Shown here: piece after piece, positions 16,420 to 25,202 of the stretch
Numbering within the stretch: the stretch's first letter is position 1
How the letters are laid out: the number at the start of each line of letters is the position of its first letter
Source: Chromatiales bacterium
Lineage (GTDB): Bacteria; Pseudomonadota; Gammaproteobacteria; JAGRGH01
NCBI GenBank assembly: GCA_020445605.1
Contig: JAGRGH010000014.1
Span: 1-64,000 of the forward strand
Length of the DNA stretch: 64,000 bases
Direction of reading: 5' to 3'
The notes under the pieces: model-generated
The model's database searches: none
Seen by the model: only the letters and a program-made list of their open reading frames with translations
What the model was told of the DNA's origin: nothing
Position numbers and translations under genes: made by a program

Positions 16420-17859
16420 CTACTGCTGGGGAGCGCCCGGCAGCGGAGTGGTCAGGTACGGGAACGCATTGTCGAATTGCGAGGCATCCTGCAGGGTCTG
16501 ATCGGTATACGGAAGCAGACCGTCCGGCGCATCGGTCGGCCCGCACCCGAAGGCTCCCGGGAATGCATGGCACAAAACACCCATCGCCACCCGCAGTTCG
16601 ATGTCTACAACATCGTCACCGGGACGACGGCCGTTTGGAAATCCGGCCAGGTCGCCGCCGAGCGCGCCGAGGTTGTCCTGCATGTCGCCCGCCACCGGCG
16701 GGATCGTGACGTTGAGCCGCTGCATCTCTCCGACGCCGAGATCATTCAGGCCGGCCAGCCCGGCCACGAACGCCGCTACCAGATCATTGCGGGGAAAGTT
16801 GTTCGGCGCCTGAACTCCGAAGAGGATTTCCAGGATCTCCGGCAGGGTCGGGTTCGTCACATAAGTTGCAAAGTTGGCCAGATCATCCGCGGGTCGACTG
16901 GCGTTGAACCGGTCCTTGTCGGGGAGACCGATTACAACTTCGTTCACCAGCGGCATTCCCAGGCGCGACACCTGAATAAAGTTTCCGCTGACGGTCTGCG
17001 GCTCGGTGAAGTCGGGGCCATCGGGATTCAGGCTGCGGTCGCGCGGGAGCCGGGCCGTGGTCCAGCCACCGATGACAGGGCCAGCGCCCTTCAGGCAGTC
17101 GATCGGCACCTCCAGCGCAAGCGAGGTGACGTTCTTGTCGGCGATATCCGATGCCTTCGCGTCGCGCGCCCCAAGCGGATTCAGGTTGACCAGATCGAAG
17201 ACCTCTCCGAGGTTTACCGCAAATGACTCACGTCGCTGTCCAACGAACAGACGGCCATTCGCGCAGCCCGGGATCTGCACATCGTGTATGTGCGAATTCG
17301 CGTAACTCGCATAGTCCTCAATGGTCATCTCGCCAGCGTTGTCAAACGGCTTCTCCATCAGGCTTCTGCCGCTACCCACCTCGGTCAGGAAACCGGCGAG
17401 CGTGCCATTACGCAGCATCTGCACGTTGAAAAACTCCGGCTGGTTTGCGTCAGCGCTGCTGGCAATCGGCTGGATCGTGCGCAGAGGCACGGCGACGTCC
17501 ACGCCGTTGACCGGAACGGTTTGACCGCGCAGGAAGTTGAAAAAGTTGAAGGTGAACCGGATGTCGTCGACACCATCTCCGCTGTTGTCGATATGGATGG
17601 TATACAACGCGTCCGGATCCATCGTGAAGTAGTTGGGGCCACCGTAGGAATCCTGCAGAGGCAGGTAGTTCGCAATCAGGGTCACGAACCCACTGCGGCC
17701 CTCCTCGTAACTGCGAAACATGTAGAAGTCAGACGCGTCTACCTTCGGCATCGACGTGATCAACGGGGCCTCTCGGTGGCTGGACGCCTGCGCCAGCCCG
17801 GCCGTCACGCCGCCGGCCACCGCCAGTGCGAACAGCGACTTTTTCATATGGGACTGCAT
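16420..17859 (-). CDS. DUF4331-domain exported protein
   Basis: The 479-residue protein has a signal peptide (KKSLFALAVAGGVTAGLAQA) followed at once by SSHREAPLIT, the hallmark of DUF4331 proteins. DASDFYMFRSYEEG, IHIDNSGDGVDDIRFTF and NFPRNDLVAAFVAGLAGLN also fit that family. The function of DUF4331 is unknown. It is often coded next to TPR and HupE/UreJ-type genes, as here, which suggests a shared envelope function. A very strong ribosome-binding site (AAAGGAGGT, 7 bases before the ATG) implies high expression. Only 26 bases separate its stop from the TPR gene start. Confidence 0.88.
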   Translation of the reverse strand: MQSHMKKSLFALAVAGGVTAGLAQASSHREAPLITSMPKVDASDFYMFRSYEEGRSGFVTLIANYLPLQDSYGGPNYFTMDPDALYTIHIDNSGDGVDDIRFTFNFFNFLRGQTVPVNGVDVAVPLRTIQPIASSADANQPEFFNVQMLRNGTLAGFLTEVGSGRSLMEKPFDNAGEMTIEDYASYANSHIHDVQIPGCANGRLFVGQRRESFAVNLGEVFDLVNLNPLGARDAKASDIADKNVTSLALEVPIDCLKGAGPVIGGWTTARLPRDRSLNPDGPDFTEPQTVSGNFIQVSRLGMPLVNEVVIGLPDKDRFNASRPADDLANFATYVTNPTLPEILEILFGVQAPNNFPRNDLVAAFVAGLAGLNDLGVGEMQRLNVTIPPVAGDMQDNLGALGGDLAGFPNGRRPGDDVVDIELRVAMGVLCHAFPGAFGCGPTDAPDGLLPYTDQTLQDASQFDNAFPYLTTPLPGAPQQ

Positions 17860-18024
17860 GGATGAACCTCCTTTGCCTGTCTCGGATTGGACCTGCGTGC
17901 CCGAACAGCGAGCGCCGCAGAGTCATGGACCCGCTGACCCGCTGAAAGGTGACATGCCGTCCTGTCCAGACACGCCGGCGCAGCGCCCGCTTCTGTGGTC
18001 GCCGCGTTGATCCAGCCGAACCAT

Positions 18025-18193
18025 TAGCAGGCTGTTGAAACTCTCATTTCGACAGCCTGTTATCGCGAGACAGGGACGTCTCGCCCGAAAATCGAACATG
18101 CAAGTGTTTGATTTTCGTGAGCAACCGGAAACCACGCTTTTCGGTTGCGACGCTGAAAAGGCCATGGATGGGCCTTCTTCAACAACCTGTTAG
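18025..18193. repeat. MITE-like element with terminal inverted repeats and several hairpins
   Basis: The ends, TTAGCAGGCTGTTGAA (18025-18040) and TTCAACAACCTGTTAG (18178-18193), are inverted repeats with one or two mismatches. Inside are stem pairs 18029-18036/18053-18060 (CAGGCTGT), 18068-18072/18079-18083 (GAGAC), 18087-18094/18111-18118 (CGAAAATC) and 18121-18127/18142-18148 (GCAACCG). It fills the gap between DUF4331 and pgi. The remaining gap sequence (17860-18024 and 18194-18381) shows nothing else recognisable. Confidence 0.65.
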
Positions 18194-18381
18194 TGCAGCA
18201 GCGGCTTGTCCACGGCCGCATCCAGACAAGCCGCTACGGTCCGACCCGTGGCCTCCGCGTGCGGACCACGTTGCGCGGGAATTTCATGCGCCGTGCCGCC
18301 ATCAGGGTCTTCATCGTGGACCGAGTCGAGGCTGCATCGGGCGCCCCGTCTCCCTGGATTGGCTGACTGCCATCACGAGGT

Positions 18382-20052
18382 TCAGTCGGTATCGGCCACC
18401 CGGGATCGGGCCTGAAGGCATTCGGCCAGGGTTCGCGTGGAGGCATCGCGGCTGGCGAGACCGCCCGGCGAACGCGATGCGCTCTGGATGGAACCGGCCA
18501 GCTGCTTGCCGAGTTCAACGCCCCATTGATCGAACGCATTGATGTTCCAGATCACGCTCTCTACGAACACCTTGTGTTCGCACGCGGCGATCCACGCGCC
18601 GAGCGTTGCCGGCGTCAGTGCATCGAGCACGACGGTGCTGCTCGGCCGATTGCCGGGAAACGAAACATACGGCAGCCGCGCGGCGATCACGTCCGCGGGC
18701 AGCCGAGCTGATGCCAGTTGCGCGCGGGCGGTTTCGGCGCTGCGCCCGACCATCAGTGCCTCGCTCTGCGCGAGGCAGTTCGCGGTCAGGGCCTCGTGGT
18801 GTTCGGCCCATGGATGATCCGCGCGCGCGCAGACCAGAAAATCGACCGGCACGATCTGCGTGCCCTGATGCAGCGCCTGAAAAAACGCGTGTTGTGCATC
18901 CGTACCGCAGGCACCCCAGACGACCGGCGCCGTTGCATAGGCAATCCCGCGGCCATCGCGATCCACGCGCTTGCCGTTGCTCTCCATTTCGAGCTGCTGC
19001 AGAAACGCCGGAAGCAGACGCAGCCGCGCGTCGTAGGGAATGACCGCACGCGCGGCATGACCGCAGAAATTCACCTGCCAGATCTCGATCAATGCAAGCA
19101 GCACCGGAAGATTCTCTTCAACCGGTGCGGACTCGAAATGCGCGTCCATCGCGGCGGCCCCGTCGAGCATGGCCTCGAATGCCGAACGGCCGAGCGCCAG
19201 CGCGATCGGCAGACCGACCGCCGACCACAGCGAGAACCGTCCGCCGACCCAGTCCCAGAAACCGAACACGTTGTGCGCTTCGATCCCGAACGCAACGGCG
19301 GCCTCGACATTGGTGCTGACCGCGGCGAAATGTGAACGGGTCGCAGCCTCGCCCAGTGCAGCGACCAGCCAGCGGCGTGCGCTGTGTGCATTGGTCATGG
19401 TTTCGAGTGTCGTGAAGGTCTTGGAGATCACCACGAACAGCGTCGATGCGGGCTGACAGTTCGCGAGCACACGCTCGAGTTCGCTGCCGTCGACATTCGA
19501 GACGAAATGCACGCGCGGTCCGTCGCCGGACGCCGAACCGAGGGCATCACAGACCAGCGCCGGGCCGAGATGCGATCCGCCAATTCCGATCGCGACGACA
19601 TCGCGCAGCCGCTGACCGGTCGCACCGGTCAATGCAACGCGGCGCACGGAATCGGCGAACGCGAGAATGCGTTCGCGCACCGCCGCGACCTCCTCGCGCA
19701 CCGGCTCGCCGGCCGCCTGCCACTCGCGCACGGAACGATCGCGCAGCGCCATGTGCAGCACCGCTCGGTTTTCGGTGTGATTGATCGCCTCGCCGGCAAA
19801 CAGGCGTCGACGCCAGCCCGTGAAGTCGCTCGCGGCCAGCAACGCAAACAGCGTGTCCATGGCCTCGCCGTCAAGCAGTTGCTTGGAATAGTCCAGATAC
19901 AGCTCGTCGACCCGCAGGGACATGCGCTCGACACGTTCGGGCTCGCGCGCAAACAGCTCGTCGATGCGCGTATCGGCCAGCGTCTGTGCCTTGCGCAGCA
20001 GCGCCTGCCATTCAGGGCGTTGATCGGGCATCGGGCCTTTATTCATTGTCAT
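18382..20052 (-). CDS. pgi: Glucose-6-phosphate isomerase
   Basis: The 556-residue protein interconverts glucose-6-phosphate and fructose-6-phosphate in the cytoplasm. Family signatures include VVAIGIGGSHLGPALVCDAL, FVVISKTFTTLETMTNA, the Glu-containing VGGRFSLWSAVGLPIAL, and the C-terminal VESVIWNINAFDQWGVELGKQLA with the catalytic Lys. The length is normal. The ATG at 20052 overlaps the stop of the ROK kinase gene (ATGA), so the five genes from CHAD to pgi form one translationally coupled run. After the Lys motif the tail is Arg/Ser-rich and poorly conserved. Confidence 0.95.
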   Translation of the reverse strand: MTMNKGPMPDQRPEWQALLRKAQTLADTRIDELFAREPERVERMSLRVDELYLDYSKQLLDGEAMDTLFALLAASDFTGWRRRLFAGEAINHTENRAVLHMALRDRSVREWQAAGEPVREEVAAVRERILAFADSVRRVALTGATGQRLRDVVAIGIGGSHLGPALVCDALGSASGDGPRVHFVSNVDGSELERVLANCQPASTLFVVISKTFTTLETMTNAHSARRWLVAALGEAATRSHFAAVSTNVEAAVAFGIEAHNVFGFWDWVGGRFSLWSAVGLPIALALGRSAFEAMLDGAAAMDAHFESAPVEENLPVLLALIEIWQVNFCGHAARAVIPYDARLRLLPAFLQQLEMESNGKRVDRDGRGIAYATAPVVWGACGTDAQHAFFQALHQGTQIVPVDFLVCARADHPWAEHHEALTANCLAQSEALMVGRSAETARAQLASARLPADVIAARLPYVSFPGNRPSSTVVLDALTPATLGAWIAACEHKVFVESVIWNINAFDQWGVELGKQLAGSIQSASRSPGGLASRDASTRTLAECLQARSRVADTD

Positions 20053-20945
20053 TCGTTCCACAACCATGCGGCGCCACGCACGCCGCTTGAATCACCGTGT
20101 CGTGGCGCGACCAAGCGCGTGCGTACGACATCGGAAAACACGTATTCACCCCAGCGCGCGGGCACGTTGCGATAAAGCCGGCGCAGGTTGGAAAGTCCGC
20201 CACCGAGCACGATCGCGTCCGGGTCCAGCACATTGATGACGCCAGCCAGCGACCGCGCGAGACGATCTTCGTAGCGCTCCAGCGCGGCCTCGCAGACCTC
20301 GTCCCCGGCCGCGGCCGCGGCGACGATGCCGACCGCATCCACCGGCTGCGGGCCGTGGTGATCGCGTGCCAGCCCGGGACCGGAAAGCCAGGTCTCGATG
20401 CACCCGCTGCGTCCGCAGTAACAGGCCGGCCCGGGCAGTTCCTCGGGCCGTGGCCAGGGCAGCGGATTGTGCCCCCATTCGCCGCCGATCGCATTGATGC
20501 CCTCGAGCAGACGGCCGTGCACGACCACGCCGCCGCCCACGCCGGTGCCGAGGATCACGCCAAACACCACGCCCGCACCGGCCGCCGCGCCATCGGTGGC
20601 TTCGGACAGCGCGAAGCAGTTGGCGTCATTCGCAATGCGGACCGGCCGGCCGATACGCCGCTCGAGGTCCTCGCGCAGCGGCCGCCCGTTCAGGCAGGTG
20701 GAATTCGCGTTGCGGATCAGCCCGCTCGCGGGCGAAGGCGAACCCGGCGTGCCGATACCGACCGTGCCGCGCGCACCCAGCGCCGCATCGGCGCCCGTCA
20801 CGAGTTCGGCGACCGCGGCCAGCGTGGCCGCATAGTCTCCCTGCGGCGTGGCGACCCGGCGCCGGTACCGCTCCAGTCCGTCGGCCAGCGCGAGCAGTTC
20901 GATCTTGGTGCCGCCGAGGTCCACCCCCAGCCGCAGGTCGGTCAT
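20049..20945 (-). CDS. ROK-family sugar kinase (Mak/NagK-like)
   Basis: The 298-residue protein has the N-terminal phosphate loop GVDLGGTKIELLAL, the sugar-binding NDANCFALSEA with catalytic Asp, GTGVGGGVVV, and the ROK zinc site GEWGHNP plus CYCGRSGCIETWLSGPG. The combined pattern is closest to fructokinase Mak or N-acetylglucosamine kinase NagK. Pgi directly downstream fits fructose or glucose entry into hexose phosphate. Because a CHAD polyphosphate-binding gene heads the operon, polyphosphate use as phosphate donor is a speculative alternative to ATP. The ATG at 20945 overlaps the sixA stop by four bases. Confidence 0.85.
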   Translation of the reverse strand: MTDLRLGVDLGGTKIELLALADGLERYRRRVATPQGDYAATLAAVAELVTGADAALGARGTVGIGTPGSPSPASGLIRNANSTCLNGRPLREDLERRIGRPVRIANDANCFALSEATDGAAAGAGVVFGVILGTGVGGGVVVHGRLLEGINAIGGEWGHNPLPWPRPEELPGPACYCGRSGCIETWLSGPGLARDHHGPQPVDAVGIVAAAAAGDEVCEAALERYEDRLARSLAGVINVLDPDAIVLGGGLSNLRRLYRNVPARWGEYVFSDVVRTRLVAPRHGDSSGVRGAAWLWNE

Positions 20946-21457
20946 TCGTCGCGATCCGGCGGCGGGCACTTGGGACAATCAAACCAGACGAATTCACAGT
21001 GCTTCGGCGCCAGCGCCGCCCAGTCCGCAAGCTCGCAGCGAAAGCGCACAATCCCGCAGGTCGGCACATTGTCGATGTTCAGTCCGAGGCGGTTCGCGAG
21101 TTCCGTCAGTGCCGGGTTGTGTCCGACCACGCCGACCGAACGCGCCTGCACCGGAGCGGACTCACGGATCGCGTCGAGCACGGCACGCCAGTCTTCCGTA
21201 TACAGCGCATCGACGGTGAGCAGCTGCGGCTGCGTATCGACCAGCGCACGCAGCATGGCCTGCGCGGTGGCCTGCGCGCGCACGGCGGGACTGACCAGCA
21301 GGGTATCCGGCGCATCGACCCGCGCGGCCAGCCGCGCGGCCATGACCGGCGCGTCGCGCTCGCCGCGCGCATTGAGCGGGCGTTCGTGGTCGATCTGCAG
21401 CGGCTCGGCCCAGCTCGACTTTGCGTGTCGGATCAGCGTGAGGAATCGATCGTTCAT
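20942..21457 (-). CDS. sixA: SixA-like phosphohistidine phosphatase
   Basis: The 171-residue protein has the histidine-phosphatase start LTLIRHAKSSWAE (catalytic RHA(K)) and the second catalytic His in VGVVGHNPALTELANRLG, with SPAVRAQATAQAML between them. This is the short SixA form, which removes phosphate from phosphohistidine on proteins. Four-base overlaps couple it to the ParA gene upstream and the ROK gene downstream. In other bacteria SixA genes are often found near CHAD and polyphosphate genes, as here. A C-terminal FDCPKCPPP looks like a half zinc-binding motif and is not typical. Confidence 0.85.
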   Translation of the reverse strand: MNDRFLTLIRHAKSSWAEPLQIDHERPLNARGERDAPVMAARLAARVDAPDTLLVSPAVRAQATAQAMLRALVDTQPQLLTVDALYTEDWRAVLDAIRESAPVQARSVGVVGHNPALTELANRLGLNIDNVPTCGIVRFRCELADWAALAPKHCEFVWFDCPKCPPPDRDE

Positions 21458-22218
21458 CGCGTTTCGGGCCGTTCGATGAGCATGCGTCGCGCTGCTTCGT
21501 GCCAGAGCGCGGCGTAGGCTTCGGCCGCCGGATGCGAGGCCGCGAACACGCCGACCGGCGCGCGCTGCTCGCCCATGCGTTCGATCACGCTCGAATACGG
21601 AATCACCGCGCTCAACACGCGCGGATCATCGCGCTGCAACTGGCGAATCGTGTCGACATGCATGCGCTTGCGGCGGTCGGCCATCGACACGAACGGCAGC
21701 AGCAGGGGCCGGCGATCCGGGTTCTCGCCAAAGTAGTCCAGGAGCTGCGCATAGGTGCGCAGCGACAGCGTCGTCGGGATCAGCGGCACCAGCAGCGCAT
21801 CGGCCGCGCGAAAGATGTTCTCGGAAACGATCGAGATGCTCGGCGGCGCATCCAGAATCAGCAGATCGTAGTCCTCGCTCAGCGGCCGGATCAGGCGCAG
21901 CAGCTGCTTGACGGGCTTCTTCGCGCCGTGCAGCTCGATGTCGAGGTTCCGGTAGGAGAAATCCGCCGGGATCAGATCCAGGCGTTCATAGTCGGTCGCG
22001 TGCACGGCCTCGGCCAGCGCGTCCTTCTTCTCGACCAGGCGTTCGACGCCGCCGCGCACGCCGGCCTCGATGCGAAAGTAGAACGTCGCGGCGGCCTGCG
22101 GGTCGAGGTCCCAGATCACGGTGCGCAGGCCGTCGCGTGCGGCCAGCCAGGCGATGTTCACGGCGGTCGCGGTCTTGCCGACGCCGCCCTTGATGTTGTA
22201 GGTCGCGACGATTTTCAT
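21454..22218 (-). CDS. ParA/MinD-type ATPase
   Basis: The 254-residue protein opens with the deviant Walker A KGGVGKTATAVNIAWLA, then VIWDLDPQAAATFYF (Walker A') and LLILDAPPSISIVSENIF (Walker B), as in ParA-family partitioning ATPases. No ParB gene is adjacent, so it is an orphan that probably positions a non-chromosomal cargo. Its operon partner 48 bases upstream is a CHAD protein, a group that binds polyphosphate granules. Placing such granules is therefore an attractive but unproven role. The stop overlaps the sixA start (ATGA). Confidence 0.88.
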   Translation of the reverse strand: MKIVATYNIKGGVGKTATAVNIAWLAARDGLRTVIWDLDPQAAATFYFRIEAGVRGGVERLVEKKDALAEAVHATDYERLDLIPADFSYRNLDIELHGAKKPVKQLLRLIRPLSEDYDLLILDAPPSISIVSENIFRAADALLVPLIPTTLSLRTYAQLLDYFGENPDRRPLLLPFVSMADRRKRMHVDTIRQLQRDDPRVLSAVIPYSSVIERMGEQRAPVGVFAASHPAAEAYAALWHEAARRMLIERPETR

Positions 22219-22266
22219 TGGCGTCTTGTATCGGCGGACTCGTGGCGCAGGATCACGCGAAGTACG

Positions 22267-23763
22267 CTAGCCGAAACACCGGCGCAGGCGTTTGCGCAGT
22301 TTCGTATGTGAAGCGTGAACGATACGCTGATTGGCACGCTCTCGCGCGCCGACCTGATCGGATGCCAGCAACTGATTCATCGCACGCGCCAGCGCCTCGA
22401 ATTGCGGATGCTGCACGGCCAGGCGCTCGAGGCGCGCGCGCTCCACGACGCAGTCCTGATAACGACCGAGGTCCGATTGCAGACCGCGCAGCGGCCGGAT
22501 GAGATCGGCCATCGCCGCGCCATCACACAGGCTCTGCAGGGCCTCCAGTCCGTAACGCAGCATGCGGGCGCGCGAGCGCAGCCGATGCCAGGACTCATCA
22601 GGCGCTTCGTCATCCAGTTCGCGTATGTCTTTCGCAATACGCCGGTAGCGCCTGCCGAGGCGCCGGGCCGCGCAATCGCGCAAGGTCTCGCCGGTCTTCG
22701 GCAACGCCTCCAGCCCCGCGAGCAGTCCCAGCAAGCGCTCGAAACGCCGACTTCCGAGCACGCGCTCCAGCGAACCCTGCGCCACGGAGCGCGCACGATC
22801 CAGATGGGCCGCGTACGCATCCACGGTTGACTGCAATCCAGCGTCCAGACGTGCCCGCATGGGTTCGATGTCGAGCCGCTGGACATCCAGATCGCGCGCC
22901 GGGCCCGCCGCGCGCTGCAACCACGCAAGCTCGCTCGCGAGCTTTTCGCGCTGCTTCCGGTTCAGGCAATCCCGCGCAATGATGAGAATCGCGCGAACCC
23001 GGCGCACGGTGACCCGCAGCTCGTGCAGAAACTCGAGGTCGTAAGGCGTTTCACGCACCCCAAGTGCGTTCATGCGCAGGGGCTCGACCATCGCGGCGGC
23101 CATCGCCCCCAGCTGCGAAGCGGCATCCTTGCGCGGCCTGAGCTTTGGTGACGCCGGCGCCGATGGCGCGCATGTGGTCACGCCAGCGGCGCGAGCCATG
23201 CGTATGAACGGGTCCTCGCCGCAGGCCTGCACCCCGGTGATTTCGCCGATGCGTAGCGCAGCGGTATCCGCATCGTCCGCATAGCCGCGCAGCGGTCGCA
23301 GCAGCAATGTGCGGCCCTCGTCGCGGCCACCGATCGCGCGCAGTTCCAGGCGCAGGACCGTCTTGCCGTCGGCATTGCGGCAATCCAGCTGCTCGCAGTA
23401 CTGGTCTACTTCGAGCAGCGGCAGCAGCGCCCGCCCCGCCATGCGCTCGGCAAGCCGAGCAGATGGACGACGCCCGGCCAACGCGCTGGCATCGATCGGC
23501 CACGCAACGCCACGCAGGCGCAGCCTCGAATGCGCGGAGCCCAGGTCCCGCCAGACCAGCCGGCCCAGATGACCCTTGGTGTCCGGCTCGAACTCCGCGA
23601 TACCGCCGTCGGCCAGCAGGCTGCGCCGGTGCGTATCGAGCCAGCGCAACCGGCCGCTGCGCCGGCTGGCGATCTGGCACTTCAGCCCAGGACCGAGGGC
23701 ATCGAACAAGGATTGGGCGTCGACCTCGGCCGGCAGCCAAAAGCACAGCGGATGTGTCGCCAT
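22267..23763 (-). CDS. CHAD-domain protein
   Basis: The 498-residue protein has a C-terminal CHAD domain from about residue 220, with conserved His/Arg/Lys helices such as DLEFLHELRVTVRRVRAIL, ARDLDVQRLDIEPMRARL and ESWHRLRSRARMLRYGLEAL. CHAD domains bind polyphosphate and are found on polyphosphate granules. The first 200 residues resemble a degenerate CYTH-like region (FEPDTKGHLGRLVWRDLG, KTVLRLELRAIGG), but the usual ExExK start is missing. It is the first gene of the CHAD-ParA-SixA-ROK-pgi operon and diverges from the lipoprotein gene across an 82-base gap. Confidence 0.82.
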   Translation of the reverse strand: MATHPLCFWLPAEVDAQSLFDALGPGLKCQIASRRSGRLRWLDTHRRSLLADGGIAEFEPDTKGHLGRLVWRDLGSAHSRLRLRGVAWPIDASALAGRRPSARLAERMAGRALLPLLEVDQYCEQLDCRNADGKTVLRLELRAIGGRDEGRTLLLRPLRGYADDADTAALRIGEITGVQACGEDPFIRMARAAGVTTCAPSAPASPKLRPRKDAASQLGAMAAAMVEPLRMNALGVRETPYDLEFLHELRVTVRRVRAILIIARDCLNRKQREKLASELAWLQRAAGPARDLDVQRLDIEPMRARLDAGLQSTVDAYAAHLDRARSVAQGSLERVLGSRRFERLLGLLAGLEALPKTGETLRDCAARRLGRRYRRIAKDIRELDDEAPDESWHRLRSRARMLRYGLEALQSLCDGAAMADLIRPLRGLQSDLGRYQDCVVERARLERLAVQHPQFEALARAMNQLLASDQVGARERANQRIVHASHTKLRKRLRRCFG

Positions 23764-23845
23764 TCTGAAACTCTAGCAACTGGCGCTTTCGCCGGCCGCT
23801 GATGCACACTGACACAAGTCAAGCAATGCCCGGTTACTTGCGATC

Positions 23846-24364
23846 ATGCCCACGCCGAACCGACTGATTTTCCTGCTGATTGCCACGTTGATGCTCGCCG
23901 CCTGCGGCGATGCCGGCGATCCGGCCCGGACGACCGACGATTTCTGGAAGGCCGTGCTCGCGGGCGACCGCGCGAAGGCGCAGTCGCTGGCGCTCGACCA
24001 GCTGCCGGACAAGATGCAGCCCGAAGGCGGCGAGACCGCACCGAGGATCGAAGTCGGCGAGGCCGCGATCACGGCGGATCGCGCGGAAGTCCCGACCACC
24101 CTGTATGTAGTCGAAGATGGCGGGCGGCTGATCCCGGTGCCGTTCAAGACGGTGCTCGCCAAGACCCTTTCCGGCTGGCGCGTGGACACCACGCAGACGC
24201 AGGCCTCGATGCTCGGCGGCGCGCTGGGATCGGCGTTTCGCGAGATCGGCCGCGCGTTTGGCGATGCGCTGCGCGAATTCGGCGAGGGCATGCAGAAGGG
24301 CCTGCAGGAGGCCGAGCCGGTGGACCCGGCCGCGCTGCCGCCGCCCCCGCCCGAGGCGCGCTGA
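23846..24364 (+). CDS. Small lipoprotein of unknown function
   Basis: The 172-residue protein has a lipoprotein signal, LIFLLIATLMLAACGD, with Cys20 as the lipidation site. The mature part begins with TTDDFWKAVLAGDRAKAQSLAL and contains a beta-rich segment (TTLYVVEDGGRLIPVPFKTVLAKTLSGWRVDTTQT), reminiscent of NTF2-like or DUF4878-type lipoproteins. It ends with Gly/Ala helices and a proline-rich tail. It diverges from the CHAD operon, so the shared 82-base gap must carry both promoters. No function can be assigned. Confidence 0.75.
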   Translation: MPTPNRLIFLLIATLMLAACGDAGDPARTTDDFWKAVLAGDRAKAQSLALDQLPDKMQPEGGETAPRIEVGEAAITADRAEVPTTLYVVEDGGRLIPVPFKTVLAKTLSGWRVDTTQTQASMLGGALGSAFREIGRAFGDALREFGEGMQKGLQEAEPVDPAALPPPPPEAR

Positions 24365-24389
24365 TCGTGCGTGGGTACCGGGCGTAAAG

Positions 24390-25154
24390 ATCGCCGGGTC
24401 CACCCCTGCGGGGGATACCGAAATCGGCGCCAGTTTCAAACATTCGGGCGATCTGGGCGACATCATCTACAGCCTGCCCGTCATCCGCGCGCTCGGCGGC
24501 GGCGTGCTGTATCTGGACCCGGCCGGCGGTGCATCCGAGCGCGGCGTACAGATCACCTGTCCGGACAAGCGCACCCGCCTCGATGCCGAACGCATCGCAT
24601 TCATCGAGCCGCTGCTGCGCGCGCAACCGTATATCGAAGACGTACGCAGCTGGAACGGCGCGCCGGTCGACTACAACCTCGACCGCTTCCGCGAAGTGCT
24701 GAAGAGCCCCGACCGACGCAGCCGCACCGGCAATCTGGCCGACTGCCATCTCCAGGCATTTGATCTTGCATTCGACGAGGTCACCCGGCCCTGGCTCGAT
24801 GTCGACGAACCCATCGTGCTGGGCAAAAACGTCATCGCGCGTTCCGCGCGCGTACAGGGCGGATTTGGCTGGCTGTACGGAAACAAACACGCAATCGCGC
24901 GGAATTACGTATTCGTCGGGCTGCCGAAGGAACACGAGTACTTCGAGTGGACCTTCGATTCAAAAATTGCGTTTCATCCGACCACCAGCGTGCTGGAACT
25001 CGCGCGGGTGATCCGCGGCGCGCCTCGCTTCATCGGCAATTCCAGCTTTCCGCTGGCGCTGGCGATCGGCATGGGACATCCGGACATCACCCAGGAGGTC
25101 GACCCCAAACTTCCGACCACGGTGTTCGACAACATTCGCATGCAATATATCTGA
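24390..25154 (+). CDS. Glycosyltransferase family 9-like protein without a standard start codon
   Basis: The recognisable part starts SFKHSGDLGDIIYSLPVIRALGG, typical of a heptosyltransferase-like (GT9-related) nucleotide-sugar-binding protein. A second Rossmann-like half contains NYVFVGLPKEHEYFEWTF and IRGAPRFIGNSSFPLALAIGMGHP. The frame has no ATG, GTG, TTG or CTG between the lipoprotein stop and this motif. The only ATG codons in frame (24258 and 24264) lie inside the lipoprotein gene. The coordinate given uses an in-frame ATC at 24390 as a placeholder. A GTG at 24371 would reach the frame if one base changed in the CCCCTGCGGGGG run. It may modify an envelope glycan. Confidence 0.55.
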   Translation: MAGSTPAGDTEIGASFKHSGDLGDIIYSLPVIRALGGGVLYLDPAGGASERGVQITCPDKRTRLDAERIAFIEPLLRAQPYIEDVRSWNGAPVDYNLDRFREVLKSPDRRSRTGNLADCHLQAFDLAFDEVTRPWLDVDEPIVLGKNVIARSARVQGGFGWLYGNKHAIARNYVFVGLPKEHEYFEWTFDSKIAFHPTTSVLELARVIRGAPRFIGNSSFPLALAIGMGHPDITQEVDPKLPTTVFDNIRMQYI

Positions 25155-25202
25155 ACACCTTGGGAAACTCTGAACGAGTCCTTCCAGGATCGTCAGAGCA
25201 GC

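Noticed and set aside
20097-21479. Plus-strand open frame of 460 codons opposite the ROK and sixA genes
   Set aside because: The opposite strand has clear ROK and SixA motifs and overlapping starts; this frame shows no domain and is Arg-rich.
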